Source: Mesorhizobium sp. M2E.F.Ca.ET.219.01.1.1
GTDB lineage: Bacteria > Pseudomonadota > Alphaproteobacteria > Rhizobiales > Rhizobiaceae
Reading direction: 5' to 3'
Length of the DNA: 64,000 bases
Assembly (NCBI RefSeq): GCF_004016445.2
Contig: NZ_SADT02000002.1
Span: 1,178,001 to 1,242,000, forward strand
The notes beneath the pieces are model-generated. The model searched no databases. It saw only the letters and a list, made by a program, of their open reading frames with translations, and was not told where the DNA came from. This document shows, in pieces, positions 1-7,094 of this stretch (positions are counted from its first letter, which is position 1; each line of letters opens with the position of its first letter). Made by a program: the position numbers and the translations under genes.

Positions 1-982
1 GTGGGACGACTATCTCTGCTTCCAAACCTTCGGCTCGATAATTCTGTTCCACCTGACCACCGAGATTGTAGGCGATGGCGAATTTGATGAGCTGGGTTCC
101 GTATCCTGTCGAGGCAGGCTTGCCTACAGGCGGGCCGCCGCTCTCGCGCCACGACAGTTTCAGCAATGGATGATCGCCTTGCTCGACCTCCCATCCTATT
201 CGAACCGTCCCGGCCGGAGCCGACAAGGCGCCATACTTGACGGCATTGGTTGCCAGTTCGTGCAGCAGAAGACTGAGCGACATTATCTCCTTCGAGACCA
301 ATGTCACTGCCGGCCCTGGCTCGATGACGATTGTCTCCGGAGCGGTTTGGAAGGGCTTTGTCGCTCGCGCCACCAAGGCCTCCAGGCCGTCTTCACCATG
401 ATCGCTGAATGCCAGATCGTTTGCGTCCGCAACGGCGTGCAGCCGGCCGAGGAACACCTTGCGATATTCCTCTCCCGAAATACCTTCCGCTTTCGTTTGG
501 TTGGCCAGCGCCCGCACCAGCCCGAGCACGTTCTTGAGCCGGTGCCGCAGTTCGCCAAAGACCGCTTCGAATTCCGCTTCCTTCCGGCTTTTCTCCGTAA
601 TGTCCACGATCGACAGCAACATGAGGTGGCTGACATTGTCCGGATTGAACACGGTTCGCGCTGTCAGAAGCATGACTTTTTGCCCGATTTTCGGGAAATC
701 ATGCGTCACCTTGTAATCAATCACCGCCGAGCTTTTCGGGATCACCTCTCCAAGGAGATGACGCAACTCGGGGATATCCCATTGCCCGTTGCCCAGGTCG
801 TACAGGTGTTGCCCGATCGTGTCGTAACGCTCCACCGCGAATGTTCTGAAGAAGGCGCGGTTGGCGCTCTGGACGGTCAGAGCGGAGTCCAGCACCAGCA
901 TGGGGTCGGGAACAGTGTCGACAATGCCTTGTGCCTGCACGTGACCTGTCCGAAGCATCCGGTAGAGGTCTTCCAAATCCAT
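1..982 (-). CDS. HWE/HisKA_2-family sensor histidine kinase, 3' end off the window
   Basis: This gene is read on the minus strand from an ATG at 982 and runs off the left edge after about 327 codons. The N-terminal third is PAS-like (residues about 15-130, starting GIVDTVPDPMLVLDS). The phospho-acceptor box ELRHRLKNVLGLVRAL follows, then the ATP-binding motif HELATNAVKYGAL and a WRESGGPPV segment. H-R-x-K-N plus a WxE motif is the signature of HWE/HisKA_2 kinases, which in alphaproteobacteria often feed PhyR of the general stress response. No transmembrane segment is seen, so it is probably cytosolic. No strong Shine-Dalgarno precedes the ATG. The link to stress signalling is inference from the family and from the EcfG-type promoters nearby. 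Confidence 0.85.
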   Translation of the reverse strand, partial: MDLEDLYRMLRTGHVQAQGIVDTVPDPMLVLDSALTVQSANRAFFRTFAVERYDTIGQHLYDLGNGQWDIPELRHLLGEVIPKSSAVIDYKVTHDFPKIGQKVMLLTARTVFNPDNVSHLMLLSIVDITEKSRKEAEFEAVFGELRHRLKNVLGLVRALANQTKAEGISGEEYRKVFLGRLHAVADANDLAFSDHGEDGLEALVARATKPFQTAPETIVIEPGPAVTLVSKEIMSLSLLLHELATNAVKYGALSAPAGTVRIGWEVEQGDHPLLKLSWRESGGPPVGKPASTGYGTQLIKFAIAYNLGGQVEQNYRAEGLEAEIVVP

Positions 983-1313
983 TGCCAAAATACCCGTTAG
1001 CCGGACAGGCTATAAGCTTGCCGCCGATCATACAACCGCGCTTTGCCAAAGCGAAGATCGCGCGACGCGGTTTTATCGCATCGGCGCTAGACTCTGCATT
1101 CCTCGAGCTTCCACCCTCGGCTATTCCCGGAACAATCGCGCCAGCGCCGGGTTTTGTTTGGCGGGCCGCACAGCGGACCTGGCGGCAAAGAGAACAGGGC
1201 TGGTTTCTCCGGCTTCCTGCCCTGGCTGGGGTGGCAAATGGCAGAAAAGACACAATCCGACAAAGCCGACACCGGACCGCGTTCGGTCCGTGCCCGAAAC
1301 AGGTGAGGGGGCG
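983..1313. other. Intergenic region between divergent kinase and yihY-like gene
   Basis: This 331-bp gap holds an EcfG-type promoter (1129-1153) reading towards the YihY-like gene. It also holds a 22-codon open frame (1238-1306) beginning MAEKTQSDKADTG. That frame is preceded by GGGGTGG and ends in a TGA lying inside the Shine-Dalgarno of the next gene. The short frame could be a leader peptide or a remnant of a longer N-terminus lost by a one-base shift. Nothing else is evident. Confidence 0.5.
1129..1153 (+). promoter_or_regulatory. EcfG-type (general stress sigma) promoter
   Basis: GGAAC at 1129-1133 and GTT at 1151-1153 are separated by exactly 17 bases, matching the alphaproteobacterial EcfG consensus. 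It points at the YihY-like gene starting at 1314, giving a leader of roughly 150 nt. Confidence 0.65.
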
Positions 1314-2306
1314 ATGCCACGCTGGGTCGACGAAGGCTGGATACTGCTGAAGGAAAGCGTAACCGGCTACATCAACGACAATGCGCTGAGCCATGGCGCG
1401 GCCATGGCTTTCTACGCCACCACGTCGCTGGCGCCGATCCTGTTGATCGTCGTCGCGATCGCCGGTTTCTTCATCGGCAACGATGCCGCCCAGCTGGCGT
1501 TGTCGGCCCAGATATCGGGCGTGATGGGGCCCCAGAGCGCCGACCTGCTGAAGGCCACTATAGCGACCGCTTCGCATGGCTGGTCGAGCGCGCTTGCCAC
1601 GCTTATCGGGCTGGTGACGCTTTTGGTCACCGCGTCGGGCGTCTTCGGCGAGATGCAGCAGTCGCTCAACGAAATCTGGAAGGTCGAGCCCACCAGCGTG
1701 TCGCTTTCGCGCCTGGTGCGGGCGAGGGCGGCCAGCCTCGGCCTCGTGGCGGCGCTCGGCTTCCTGCTCCTGGTCTCGCTGGCGGCCAGCGCGGCGATCG
1801 CCGCCTTTAGCGAGATCATCAACCGGAGCCTGCCGTTCGGAGAACTGATCGTCAGCGCGATCAACACGATCGTCTCCTTCGCGCTGATCGCGCTGCTCTT
1901 CGCCGCCATCTACAAAGTCCTCCCGGACCGGACACTCAAATGGCGCGATGTCGGCGTCGGCGCGCTGGTCACCGCGTTGCTCTTCACAATCGGCAAGTCG
2001 CTGATCGGCTGGTATATCGGCACGAGCGCGATCGCCACCTCCTATGGCGCGGCCGGAGCGCTGATGGTGGTTCTGGTCTGGGTCTACTATTCGGCGCAGA
2101 TCTTCCTGTTCGGCGCCGAGATCACGCGCGCCTATTCGGTGCGCCGCGGCAGCCGGCGGGATCTCGCGCCAGTGGTGGCCGCCGATCCGCCATCGGCCGC
2201 CGCCCAGCCGCCGGCGCGCGGCGCCTCGGGCATCGAAGTCGCCGTATGGATTGTCATCGCCTGCGTAGTCACCGCGCTGATGTCGAAAACCGGCACAAGG
2301 CAATAG
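1314..2306 (+). CDS. YihY/UPF0761 family inner-membrane protein (formerly 'ribonuclease BN-like')
   Basis: A 330-residue polytopic membrane protein. The family hallmarks are visible: an N-terminal segment DNALSHGAAMAFYATTSLAP leading into the first helix, then hydrophobic helices around residues 40-60, 90-120, 140-165, 180-205, 215-235 and 245-270, with the conserved GEMQQSLNEIW. The C-terminal tail is Pro/Ala-rich and ends in one more hydrophobic helix, which is unusual. The start at 1314 is chosen because AGGTGAGGGG lies just upstream and the family N-terminus begins here; the frame is open further upstream. The old RNase BN label is a known misassignment, so function is unknown. An EcfG-type promoter upstream suggests stress induction. 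Confidence 0.88.
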   Translation: MPRWVDEGWILLKESVTGYINDNALSHGAAMAFYATTSLAPILLIVVAIAGFFIGNDAAQLALSAQISGVMGPQSADLLKATIATASHGWSSALATLIGLVTLLVTASGVFGEMQQSLNEIWKVEPTSVSLSRLVRARAASLGLVAALGFLLLVSLAASAAIAAFSEIINRSLPFGELIVSAINTIVSFALIALLFAAIYKVLPDRTLKWRDVGVGALVTALLFTIGKSLIGWYIGTSAIATSYGAAGALMVVLVWVYYSAQIFLFGAEITRAYSVRRGSRRDLAPVVAADPPSAAAQPPARGASGIEVAVWIVIACVVTALMSKTGTRQ

Positions 2307-2335
2307 GCCGAAGCGCGCGATGGAAGTGCGTAAGA

Positions 2336-2609
2336 TCAGAGAGATAGCGCGTTTCGCCCATGAACCGATGAAACGCACCCGGCTTCATTGGAGTGAGCTT
2401 CCCGCTCTTCCTGGCGCTTCTCGATTTGGTAGGATAGCCAGCGGCAGAACATTCCGGCGGTCGAGGTCGCGGCGCCGCCGAGCAGGCCACGCAACCAGCA
2501 GCGGGCTTTGCGATGCGCTCGACCAGCTTACGATGGCGAGCAATATCACGCTGACCGTCGAGATCAGATAGCCTGTGCCCTTCAGCAGGTGGAGCGACGC
2601 TTTTGTCAT
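2336..2609 (-). pseudogene. Small membrane protein with an apparent frameshift
   Basis: From the ATG at 2609 the frame encodes MTKASLHLLKGTGYLISTVS and a hydrophobic segment, then turns into Arg-rich low-quality sequence after about residue 40. A one-base shift near 2505 restores a sensible continuation (LLGGAATSTAGMFCRWLSYQ, then a charged IEKRQEERE tail) ending at 2336. The likely original product is a membrane protein of about 90 residues. An EcfG-type promoter lies immediately upstream. A true mutation cannot be separated from a sequencing error here. Without the shift the frame would end at 2385. Confidence 0.6.
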
Positions 2610-2630
2610 CGCAAGAGTTCCGTTTACGGC

Positions 2631-2655
2631 AACTCCCGTCCGGCGCTGAAGTTCC
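2631..2655 (-). promoter_or_regulatory. EcfG-type promoter
   Basis: On the minus strand GGAAC (2655-2651), 17 bases, then GTT (2633-2631). It precedes the frameshifted small membrane protein starting at 2609. Confidence 0.7.
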
Positions 2656-2730
2656 ATGGGTTGATGGTGAGTTCGGGAAGACAGGCCTGAAGGCTTGCCT
2701 TCCCGTATGGCATGGCAACTTGCTCGGAAC

Positions 2731-3243
2731 TCAGGCTGCCTCCGCCGCGACGTTGACCGCGGATTCGGCGAGCTTGGTGAGCGCGACGTCCGTTTCCTTC
2801 TCTTCGTTCAGCGTCTTGTCGAGCAAGGTGACGGCCTCGGTCAGGCCGAGTTCCTGCGCCCAGGTCCTGAGCGTGCCGTAGCGCGAAATCTCATAGTGCT
2901 CGACGGCCTGCGCCGCGGCCAGCAGTCCTGCGTCGAGGGAGGGCGAGCCCTTGTACTCCTCCATGATCTCGGCGCCTTCCTCGGTGATGCCCATGATCGC
3001 CTGGCAGGTCTTGCCCACCGGCTTCTTGTCGATCACCTCGAACACTTCCTCGAGCCGCGCGACATGTTCTTCGGTCTGGGCGCGGTGCTTTTCGAAGGCG
3101 GCCCGCAGCGCGTCGTCCCGCGCCGCCTTGGCCATCTTGGGCAGCGTTGCCAGGATCTTCTTCTCGGCGAAATAGATGTCCTTCAGCGTGTCGTGGAACA
3201 GTTCGTTGAGGCCCTTGTACGAGGCCGCTTTGGTCGTCGCCAT
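2731..3243 (-). CDS. YciE/YciF ferritin-like family (DUF892) stress protein
   Basis: A 170-residue protein beginning MATTKAASYKGLNELFHDTL with the family's LKDIYFAEKKILATLPKMAK helix, followed by repeated acidic helices (EEHVARLEEVF, ITEEGAEIMEEYKG, AVEHYEISRYG). DUF892 proteins form ferritin-like four-helix bundles with Glu/His metal ligands and are induced by osmotic or general stress. The start at 3243 is supported by GGGAGA upstream; longer upstream frames lack family similarity. An EcfG-type promoter ends about 35 nt before the start. The precise biochemical role of the family is not established. Confidence 0.9.
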   Translation of the reverse strand: MATTKAASYKGLNELFHDTLKDIYFAEKKILATLPKMAKAARDDALRAAFEKHRAQTEEHVARLEEVFEVIDKKPVGKTCQAIMGITEEGAEIMEEYKGSPSLDAGLLAAAQAVEHYEISRYGTLRTWAQELGLTEAVTLLDKTLNEEKETDVALTKLAESAVNVAAEAA

Positions 3244-3276
3244 CTGCGCATCTCCCGAGTGGTGGTTGACCAACCC

Positions 3277-3301
3277 AACACAGTTTTTTCGAACTTGTTC
3301 C
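3277..3301 (-). promoter_or_regulatory. EcfG-type promoter
   Basis: Minus-strand GGAAC (3301-3297), a 17-base spacer, then GTT (3279-3277). It lies just before the DUF892 gene, predicting a leader of about 30 nt. Confidence 0.75.
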
Positions 3302-3398
3302 CGACTGAATTTTTCAGTGAAAGCGGCCGGGAAACTCATTTGTGGTTGACGGCCGTCCGAAGAACCGGGAGCCGGTCGAAAGAGGCATCGGCGCCCGT

Positions 3399-3938
3399 TC
3401 AACGGGCGCGTTTTCGCTTGAAGGACTTCATTCCCCTGGTCAGGGAGGCCTTGGCTTGGGCGGCGTTCTGCCAGCCTTTCAGTTTGAGTTTCTTGCCGGT
3501 GCCCAGCGCCGAGGAAAGGAAGAACTGCTCGATTTCCCGGCGAAGATCCTCGGGCACATCGGCGGACACCACGGGTTCATCCGGCGCGTCTTCCTTGTGA
3601 GGGCAGAAGATATACCTGTCGTTGCGGACCTTCGAGCCGTCGGGATCGCGCTGCATTACTCTGAGCGCGCCCAGCAGGTCGCATTTTATGACGACGCCCG
3701 GAGCGGCGGCGGCCTGGTGGATGACGAGCCCGTCCAGCGGATCGCCATCGTCTCCCAGCGTCGACGGCACGAAGCCCCAGTCGTAGGGATAGGTGTGGCC
3801 CACCGGAAGCGGGCGGGAATATTCGAACACGCCGGTCTTCGGCTCATAGGCGAGCTTGGCGGCCGATCCTCGCGGCGTTTCAACGACCACGCGGAAGAGG
3901 TTGCGGGAAATAGCCGGAAGCCTCAGATAATCAGCCAT
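3399..3938 (-). CDS. Inorganic pyrophosphatase family protein (divergent)
   Basis: A 179-residue protein of the soluble family I pyrophosphatases, which hydrolyse PPi to phosphate with Mg2+. The core KLAYEPKTGVFEYSRPLP, YPYDWGFVPSTLGDDGDPLD and the hydrophobic LVIH strand match the active-site region, including Lys/Glu/Arg and the three Asp of DGDPLD. The second metal loop is altered: where housekeeping enzymes have a D-x-K near the centre, this has SKVRNDRYIFCP. The C-terminus is basic (MKSFKRKRAR). It overlaps the preceding small gene by 8 nt, suggesting translational coupling. This may be an accessory paralogue rather than the essential ppa. Confidence 0.82.
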   Translation of the reverse strand: MADYLRLPAISRNLFRVVVETPRGSAAKLAYEPKTGVFEYSRPLPVGHTYPYDWGFVPSTLGDDGDPLDGLVIHQAAAAPGVVIKCDLLGALRVMQRDPDGSKVRNDRYIFCPHKEDAPDEPVVSADVPEDLRREIEQFFLSSALGTGKKLKLKGWQNAAQAKASLTRGMKSFKRKRAR

Positions 3939-4230
3939 CGAAAAGATCGGAGCCAGGACCAACCACCTTGCGCAAGGTGAACTTCGCCGGCACCTGAATG
4001 TTCCGTTGCGATGGCCGGCTGAACGCTCGAGTCGGGAGGGTTGGAAGCGGCTTTGCGTTGTTCCGTGCGGAATCAACCCTTACGGCCGACAATCCGAAAC
4101 TCGAAGACGCGGGGCGCAGCCGCGTGGGCGGCTTGTCGGTCAGCTCGACGACCCGGACCCATTTGCCTGCGCCGCCGCGCAGCGTGACCTCGGCGCCGAG
4201 CGCCTTTTGCGCAGCCTCGAACGCCGCCAT
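3931..4230 (-). CDS. Hypothetical protein upstream of the pyrophosphatase gene
   Basis: A 99-residue frame starting MAAFEAAQKALGAEVTLRGG. The first 45 codons show the strong GC3 bias of real genes here; the second half is weaker and less biased. The TGA overlaps the start of the pyrophosphatase gene by 8 nt, and the gene lies 55 nt after another minus-strand gene, so the three may form an operon. There is no signal peptide or membrane segment. I do not recognise a family. The sense frame continues open above the ATG, so the start is uncertain. Confidence 0.42.
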   Translation of the reverse strand: MAAFEAAQKALGAEVTLRGGAGKWVRVVELTDKPPTRLRPASSSFGLSAVRVDSARNNAKPLPTLPTRAFSRPSQRNIQVPAKFTLRKVVGPGSDLFDG

Positions 4231-4285
4231 TGCTTCGACGGCATGGCTTGCAACGACGGTCTCGGCACGACGAGCCGGCTGCCGA

Positions 4286-4621
4286 TTACAGGCTGGACCT
4301 ATCCATCATGGTGACCACGAGTTGCCGGCTCTCGACAAAGAGTTCGTGTAGTTGCTCGAGGTTTTTGAGGTGGCGGTGGGCCAGTGCCGCGCCGTCGCCA
4401 TCAGGGCGCATGTCGTTGACCTTTGCGCGCTGAAGCACTGCAAGATCGGCGATCCTGAGGATGTTCTGGTCCACCATGTCCAGCCGTTCGGACAACTTCG
4501 CGAATTTGTCCTCTTCACCAATCAGCAACCTTTGAACCGTCGCTCTGGTGGCGTCGTCCGTCTCGGTTTGAAGGCGGTCCACGAAATGCTTGATGTTCTC
4601 TCTGGCGATGAAGCGGTCCAT
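4286..4621 (-). CDS. Hypothetical helical cytosolic protein
   Basis: A 111-residue, highly charged protein predicted to be almost all helix: MDRFIARENIKHFVDRLQTE, then a segment around residues 35-80 rich in Leu, Asp and Arg. It looks like a small antiparallel coiled coil, and the length and codon bias are those of a real gene. It is the first gene of the leftward cluster that ends with the pyrophosphatase. No family name can be assigned, and no EcfG-type promoter was found directly upstream. Confidence 0.72.
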   Translation of the reverse strand: MDRFIARENIKHFVDRLQTETDDATRATVQRLLIGEEDKFAKLSERLDMVDQNILRIADLAVLQRAKVNDMRPDGDGAALAHRHLKNLEQLHELFVESRQLVVTMMDRSSL

Positions 4622-4792
4622 CCAGGCTCGCCCTCACTCTCCGAGCTTTGGAGTCATATCCCCTTGGCAGAGAGGAGTCGAGGCGCGCATGACGACCAGG
4701 CCCCCAGGAAATTGATGAAAATCAAAGCCGGCGCACGATCGCAGGCGCACAATATTACGTTGCGAGACGATCCACCCCTGCGTTGGGACCAG

Positions 4793-4990
4793 ATGGTTAG
4801 CTCCGAAACCCAGCTTCAGATGCTCGATCGTCACATCCGCACGGGAGCGCGTCATATCTATCGCCAGCGTGAGATTATCGATCGCCTCACAGAGCTGGGC
4901 GCGCCGGCCGAACAGGCATTGGAGCTGCTTGATCTGTTCGAAGTCACGCAGGCGCTGCATATTGCCCACCGGGAGCGGCTTCTCACTTAG
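4793..4990 (+). CDS. Small hypothetical protein of a rhizobial family
   Basis: A 65-residue protein starting MVSSETQLQMLDRHIRTGAR. It carries the pattern H-x8-RQRE-x3-L-x3-G followed by LLDLFEVTQALHIAHRERL, which recurs in short proteins of Rhizobiales. It is probably two helices with conserved His and Arg. The start is set at 4793 by an upstream GGGA; an alternative ATG at 4714 would add 26 residues of unbiased sequence. Function is unknown. Confidence 0.68.
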   Translation: MVSSETQLQMLDRHIRTGARHIYRQREIIDRLTELGAPAEQALELLDLFEVTQALHIAHRERLLT

Positions 4991-5006
4991 CTGCCTTCCG
5001 CCGGCG

Positions 5007-5081
5007 TCACCGGATGCCGAGGAATCCAAGGATGGCAAGGACGATGACGATTGCTCCTACGAGCCAGATGATGTTGTTCAT
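5007..5081 (-). CDS. 24-residue single-pass membrane peptide
   Basis: A short frame, MNNIIWLVGAIVIVLAILGF then LGIR and stop, preceded by GAGAGAAG at a good distance. It is one hydrophobic helix with a short charged tail, the usual form of small rhizobial stress-induced membrane peptides. An EcfG-type promoter begins 56 nt upstream, which supports expression. Confidence 0.75.
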   Translation of the reverse strand: MNNIIWLVGAIVIVLAILGFLGIR

Positions 5082-5136
5082 GTCTTCTCTCTCAATTCCT
5101 GATGAGGCACTGCCTGTGCAGCTTTCGCTTTCGACC

Positions 5137-5161
5137 AACGGGAGCAAGTGGCTTCCGTTCC
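5137..5161 (-). promoter_or_regulatory. EcfG-type promoter
   Basis: Minus-strand GGAAC (5161-5157), 17-base spacer, GTT (5139-5137), upstream of the 24-residue membrane peptide gene. Confidence 0.7.
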
Positions 5162-5240
5162 CGGTGTGGGCCCACGGTCCCGCGCGGTCCGGACCGAAGT
5201 CTTAACGGCGCCTCTCTCCTGATTGTCCGAACTTGGCCAC

Positions 5241-5444
5241 TCAGCGGTTGTTATCTCCTTTGTGATTTCGACCGCTCCTTCGCCCGAGCCTTTCAAGCAG
5301 GGCTCGAAGGCGCTCGGGAAGCTGACGGTCAACTCGGAAAAGTGGCCACGCGCGCAGGTGCCGTCTCAAAAACTCGCTGGAAAACTGCTGTCTCAGCAAC
5401 CTGGCGAGAGCTTCGTTGTGACGTCGATCCTGGGCCATTTTCAC
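5241..5444 (-). CDS. 67-residue basic protein with a weak NepR-like helix
   Basis: The start at 5444 gives MKMAQDRRHNEALARLLRQQ; a second ATG two codons on is possible. The mid-to-late segment, VDRQLPERLRALLERLGRR, resembles the conserved helix of NepR anti-sigma factors (pattern P-[DE]-R-[FL]-x2-LL-x2-L), and NepR proteins have a similar length. The EcfG-type promoter ends 20 nt before the start, as expected for a regulon member or feedback regulator. No ecfG or phyR gene is adjacent, which is atypical for nepR, so the assignment is tentative. The alternative is a small basic nucleic-acid-binding protein. Confidence 0.6.
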   Translation of the reverse strand: MKMAQDRRHNEALARLLRQQFSSEFLRRHLRAWPLFRVDRQLPERLRALLERLGRRSGRNHKGDNNR

Positions 5445-5463
5445 GCAGTCCTGATCACCGCGA

Positions 5464-5488
5464 AACCGGAAGCGCCTGGACTTGTTCC
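5464..5488 (-). promoter_or_regulatory. EcfG-type promoter
   Basis: Minus-strand GGAAC (5488-5484), 17 bases, GTT (5466-5464). The gene start at 5444 is only 20 nt downstream of the -10 element. Confidence 0.72.
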
Positions 5489-5586
5489 GCTGCGCAATCG
5501 TGATTTGTCATCGCCGCCGGCAATAGCCTGTGGGCGGGTTGTACCGCGTTGAGCTCAGCTGAATTCAGGCAGCGCCGCATGGTGCC

Positions 5587-5611
5587 GGAACATAAGCGCA
5601 GCTCGCCGGTT
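5587..5611 (+). promoter_or_regulatory. EcfG-type promoter
   Basis: GGAAC 5587-5591, 17 bases, GTT 5609-5611, reading towards the gene at 5745. The leader would contain the hairpin at 5670-5703. Confidence 0.6.
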
Positions 5612-5669
5612 TGGTGCGCGGCGGCATCCCCGAAGCCCGCCGCCATCGGGGCTCCCAAACCTCCCGATA

Positions 5670-5703
5670 GAAGCCCGCCCGCTCACCCTCCGGGCGGGCT
5701 TCT
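5670..5703 (+). terminator. Strong GC hairpin in the leader of the 5745 gene
   Basis: GAAGCCCGCCCG pairs perfectly with CGGGCGGGCTTC across a 10-base loop and is followed by TTCATTTC. It resembles a Rho-independent terminator, but it lies between a promoter and the next gene, so it may attenuate or stabilise that transcript. Confidence 0.5.
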
Positions 5704-5744
5704 TCATTTCGAGACAGCTTGGTTTCAACACAGGAGAGACCGTC

Positions 5745-5987
5745 ATGGCAGGCAAGACAACGCACGACCAGCAGCGACGCATCATCGAGGAGCGTGTCAA
5801 TACCAAGAACGCCGGCAAGGATTTCAACGCCGAGGAAGAGCTGAAGCGGCCGCGCCAGGAGCGGGCCGCTCGCGCGAAAGGCAGCGACTTGAAACCTGGC
5901 GAGCGCGATCTGATCGATCCCGACGACAGGCAGATGTTGCGCGGTGAGAATCAGGAATCCCCGCACCGGAAACGGCGCGGGATATGA
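5745..5987 (+). CDS. Small hydrophilic hypothetical protein
   Basis: An 80-residue, very charged protein: MAGKTTHDQQRRIIEERVNT, an acidic-basic middle, and an Arg-rich C-terminus. CAGGAGAG precedes the ATG at good spacing. It has no hydrophobic core, so it is probably disordered or helical, like hydrophilin-type stress proteins. An EcfG-type promoter 135 nt upstream fits stress induction. No family is recognised. Confidence 0.72.
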   Translation: MAGKTTHDQQRRIIEERVNTKNAGKDFNAEEELKRPRQERAARAKGSDLKPGERDLIDPDDRQMLRGENQESPHRKRRGI

Positions 5988-6010
5988 GGCGAATTAAGCG
6001 CGACGTGCTT

Positions 6011-6187
6011 TTAGGCCTTTGGCGTCTCGTCGGAAGGCTGCTTCGGAACAGGCAAACCGGGGCGCACCAGAGCCTCGGTGCTGCGCAGCAATTCACGAGA
6101 GCGCTCGATAGCCTCTTTGCTGCCTTGGATCAGGTGACCTTGGAAATTGTCGTGAGCTCGCCGCAACGCAGCTTTGGTTTGAGGCAC
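6011..6187 (-). CDS. 58-residue hypothetical protein, GTG start
   Basis: This frame starts at GTG with GGGAGAG six bases upstream: VPQTKAALRRAHDNFQGHLI, then a helical KEAIERSRELLRSTEAL and a Pro-rich tail. The composition and residue pattern look like a real small helical protein. The Shine-Dalgarno is buried in a predicted hairpin (6189-6215), so translation may be controlled by RNA structure. Another frame beginning at an ATG further upstream is less protein-like. Function is unknown. Confidence 0.62.
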   Translation of the reverse strand: MPQTKAALRRAHDNFQGHLIQGSKEAIERSRELLRSTEALVRPGLPVPKQPSDETPKA

Positions 6188-6188
6188 T

Positions 6189-6215
6189 GCGCTCTCCCGG
6201 TTCAGACGGGAGCGC
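6189..6215 (-). promoter_or_regulatory. Hairpin sequestering the Shine-Dalgarno of the 58-residue gene
   Basis: On the minus strand GCGCTCCCG pairs with CGGGAGAGCGC with a two-base bulge. The GGGAGAG ribosome site is inside the stem and the GTG start follows two bases later. Confidence 0.45.
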
Positions 6216-6296
6216 GTTCATTGTCTCTCAGGCGCCAATGATGTCCAGGGAAATGGTACCGGCGATGAGAGTAACCTAGAGCCTATCCGCTTTCGG

Positions 6297-6482
6297 TCAA
6301 GTGTAGCGGGCACGTTTAACCGGTGATGTCGCAGGGGGCTGGCTTCGGATCACCGCGAGCTGCTGGGCAAGCACCCTTGATTGCTCGACATAAGCCCATG
6401 CCTGCTCTCTCATGCGGATGTTTTCGAAGCGCAAAGCTATCGCTCGCTCAACGGTCAGAAGATTTGCCTCGAGAACATCCAT
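6297..6482 (-). CDS. Small hypothetical helical protein
   Basis: From the ATG at 6482: MDVLEANLLTVERAIALRFE, then a further helix and a basic C-terminus, 61 residues in all. It is likely an all-alpha cytosolic protein. The start is uncertain: no Shine-Dalgarno lies directly upstream, while a perfect AGGAGG sits about 30 nt further up in the same open frame, which extends to 6671. No family is recognised. Confidence 0.52.
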   Translation of the reverse strand: MDVLEANLLTVERAIALRFENIRMREQAWAYVEQSRVLAQQLAVIRSQPPATSPVKRARYT

Positions 6483-6697
6483 GGGGGTAACAAATGCCGA
6501 TCGCGTCTGAAAGTTCCTCCTCCAAGCACGACTATGTCGAATTTCAAACCAGGATGTCATCTGGCGAGAGGCGACCGGCTGTCTTGCGCAAAACTCCGCC
6601 GCGACAAGGCGATACGTGGCCGCCTGCGGCAGACTTATCGGCTGACGGAAAAGGGCGCCGCCGCGAGGCAACGCCCTGCATTCCGCAAGCCCGGCTG

Positions 6698-6901
6698 CTA
6701 CCAGCCTTGGCGGTCGTACCAGTCATCGATGTCGCGGCGCACGCGATCCTTCTCCAGGCCGTAGCGCTCCTGGATCTTACCTTCGAGCTGGTCGCGCTTT
6801 CCCGCGATGCGGTCGAGGTCGTCGTCGGTGAGCTTGCCCCACTTTTCCTTGACCTTGCCCTTCACCTGTTTCCAATTGCCTTCCACACGGTTCCAATCCA
6901 T
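6698..6901 (-). CDS. CsbD family stress protein
   Basis: A 67-residue protein starting MDWNRVEGNWKQVKGKVKEK, with the typical WGKLTDDDLDRIAGKRDQL block and a C-terminal RRDIDDWYDRQGW. CsbD-like proteins are small hydrophilic stress proteins whose molecular role is unknown; in rhizobia they belong to the EcfG regulon. The start is fixed by a near-perfect CAGGAGGTCC, and an EcfG-type promoter ends about 30 nt upstream. Confidence 0.95.
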   Translation of the reverse strand: MDWNRVEGNWKQVKGKVKEKWGKLTDDDLDRIAGKRDQLEGKIQERYGLEKDRVRRDIDDWYDRQGW

Positions 6902-6932
6902 TTGCCGGACCTCCTGTTTGACACGGAAGGCT

Positions 6933-6957
6933 AACGGCAGCGCGGTCGCGAGGTTCC
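6933..6957 (-). promoter_or_regulatory. EcfG-type promoter
   Basis: Minus-strand GGAAC (6957-6953), 17 bases, GTT (6935-6933), directly upstream of the CsbD-family gene. Confidence 0.78.
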
Positions 6958-7094
6958 TGCCGAAAGGCTTTTTCTCCCGTGATGTCGGTCGCTGGATTTC
7001 GTGGGCTGCTGGGGGACGTCCGGCCGTCATGGCGACCCGGCAAATCAGCAGGCGCATAACGTACGTCGCGCGTCCTAAAAATCCCGCAGCGGCG

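Larger units (their letters stand above)
5445..5744. other. Divergent intergenic region with two opposing EcfG-type promoters
   Basis: This 300-bp gap separates the NepR-like gene from the gene at 5745. It contains one EcfG-type promoter in each direction (5464-5488 minus, 5587-5611 plus) and one strong hairpin (5670-5703). No further coding potential was seen. Confidence 0.6.

Noticed and set aside
717..2378. Long minus-strand open frame (553 codons) across the yihY-like gene
   Set aside because: It is antisense to a gene with clear membrane-protein features; the Arg/Gly/Asp-rich translation is the usual GC-rich shadow.
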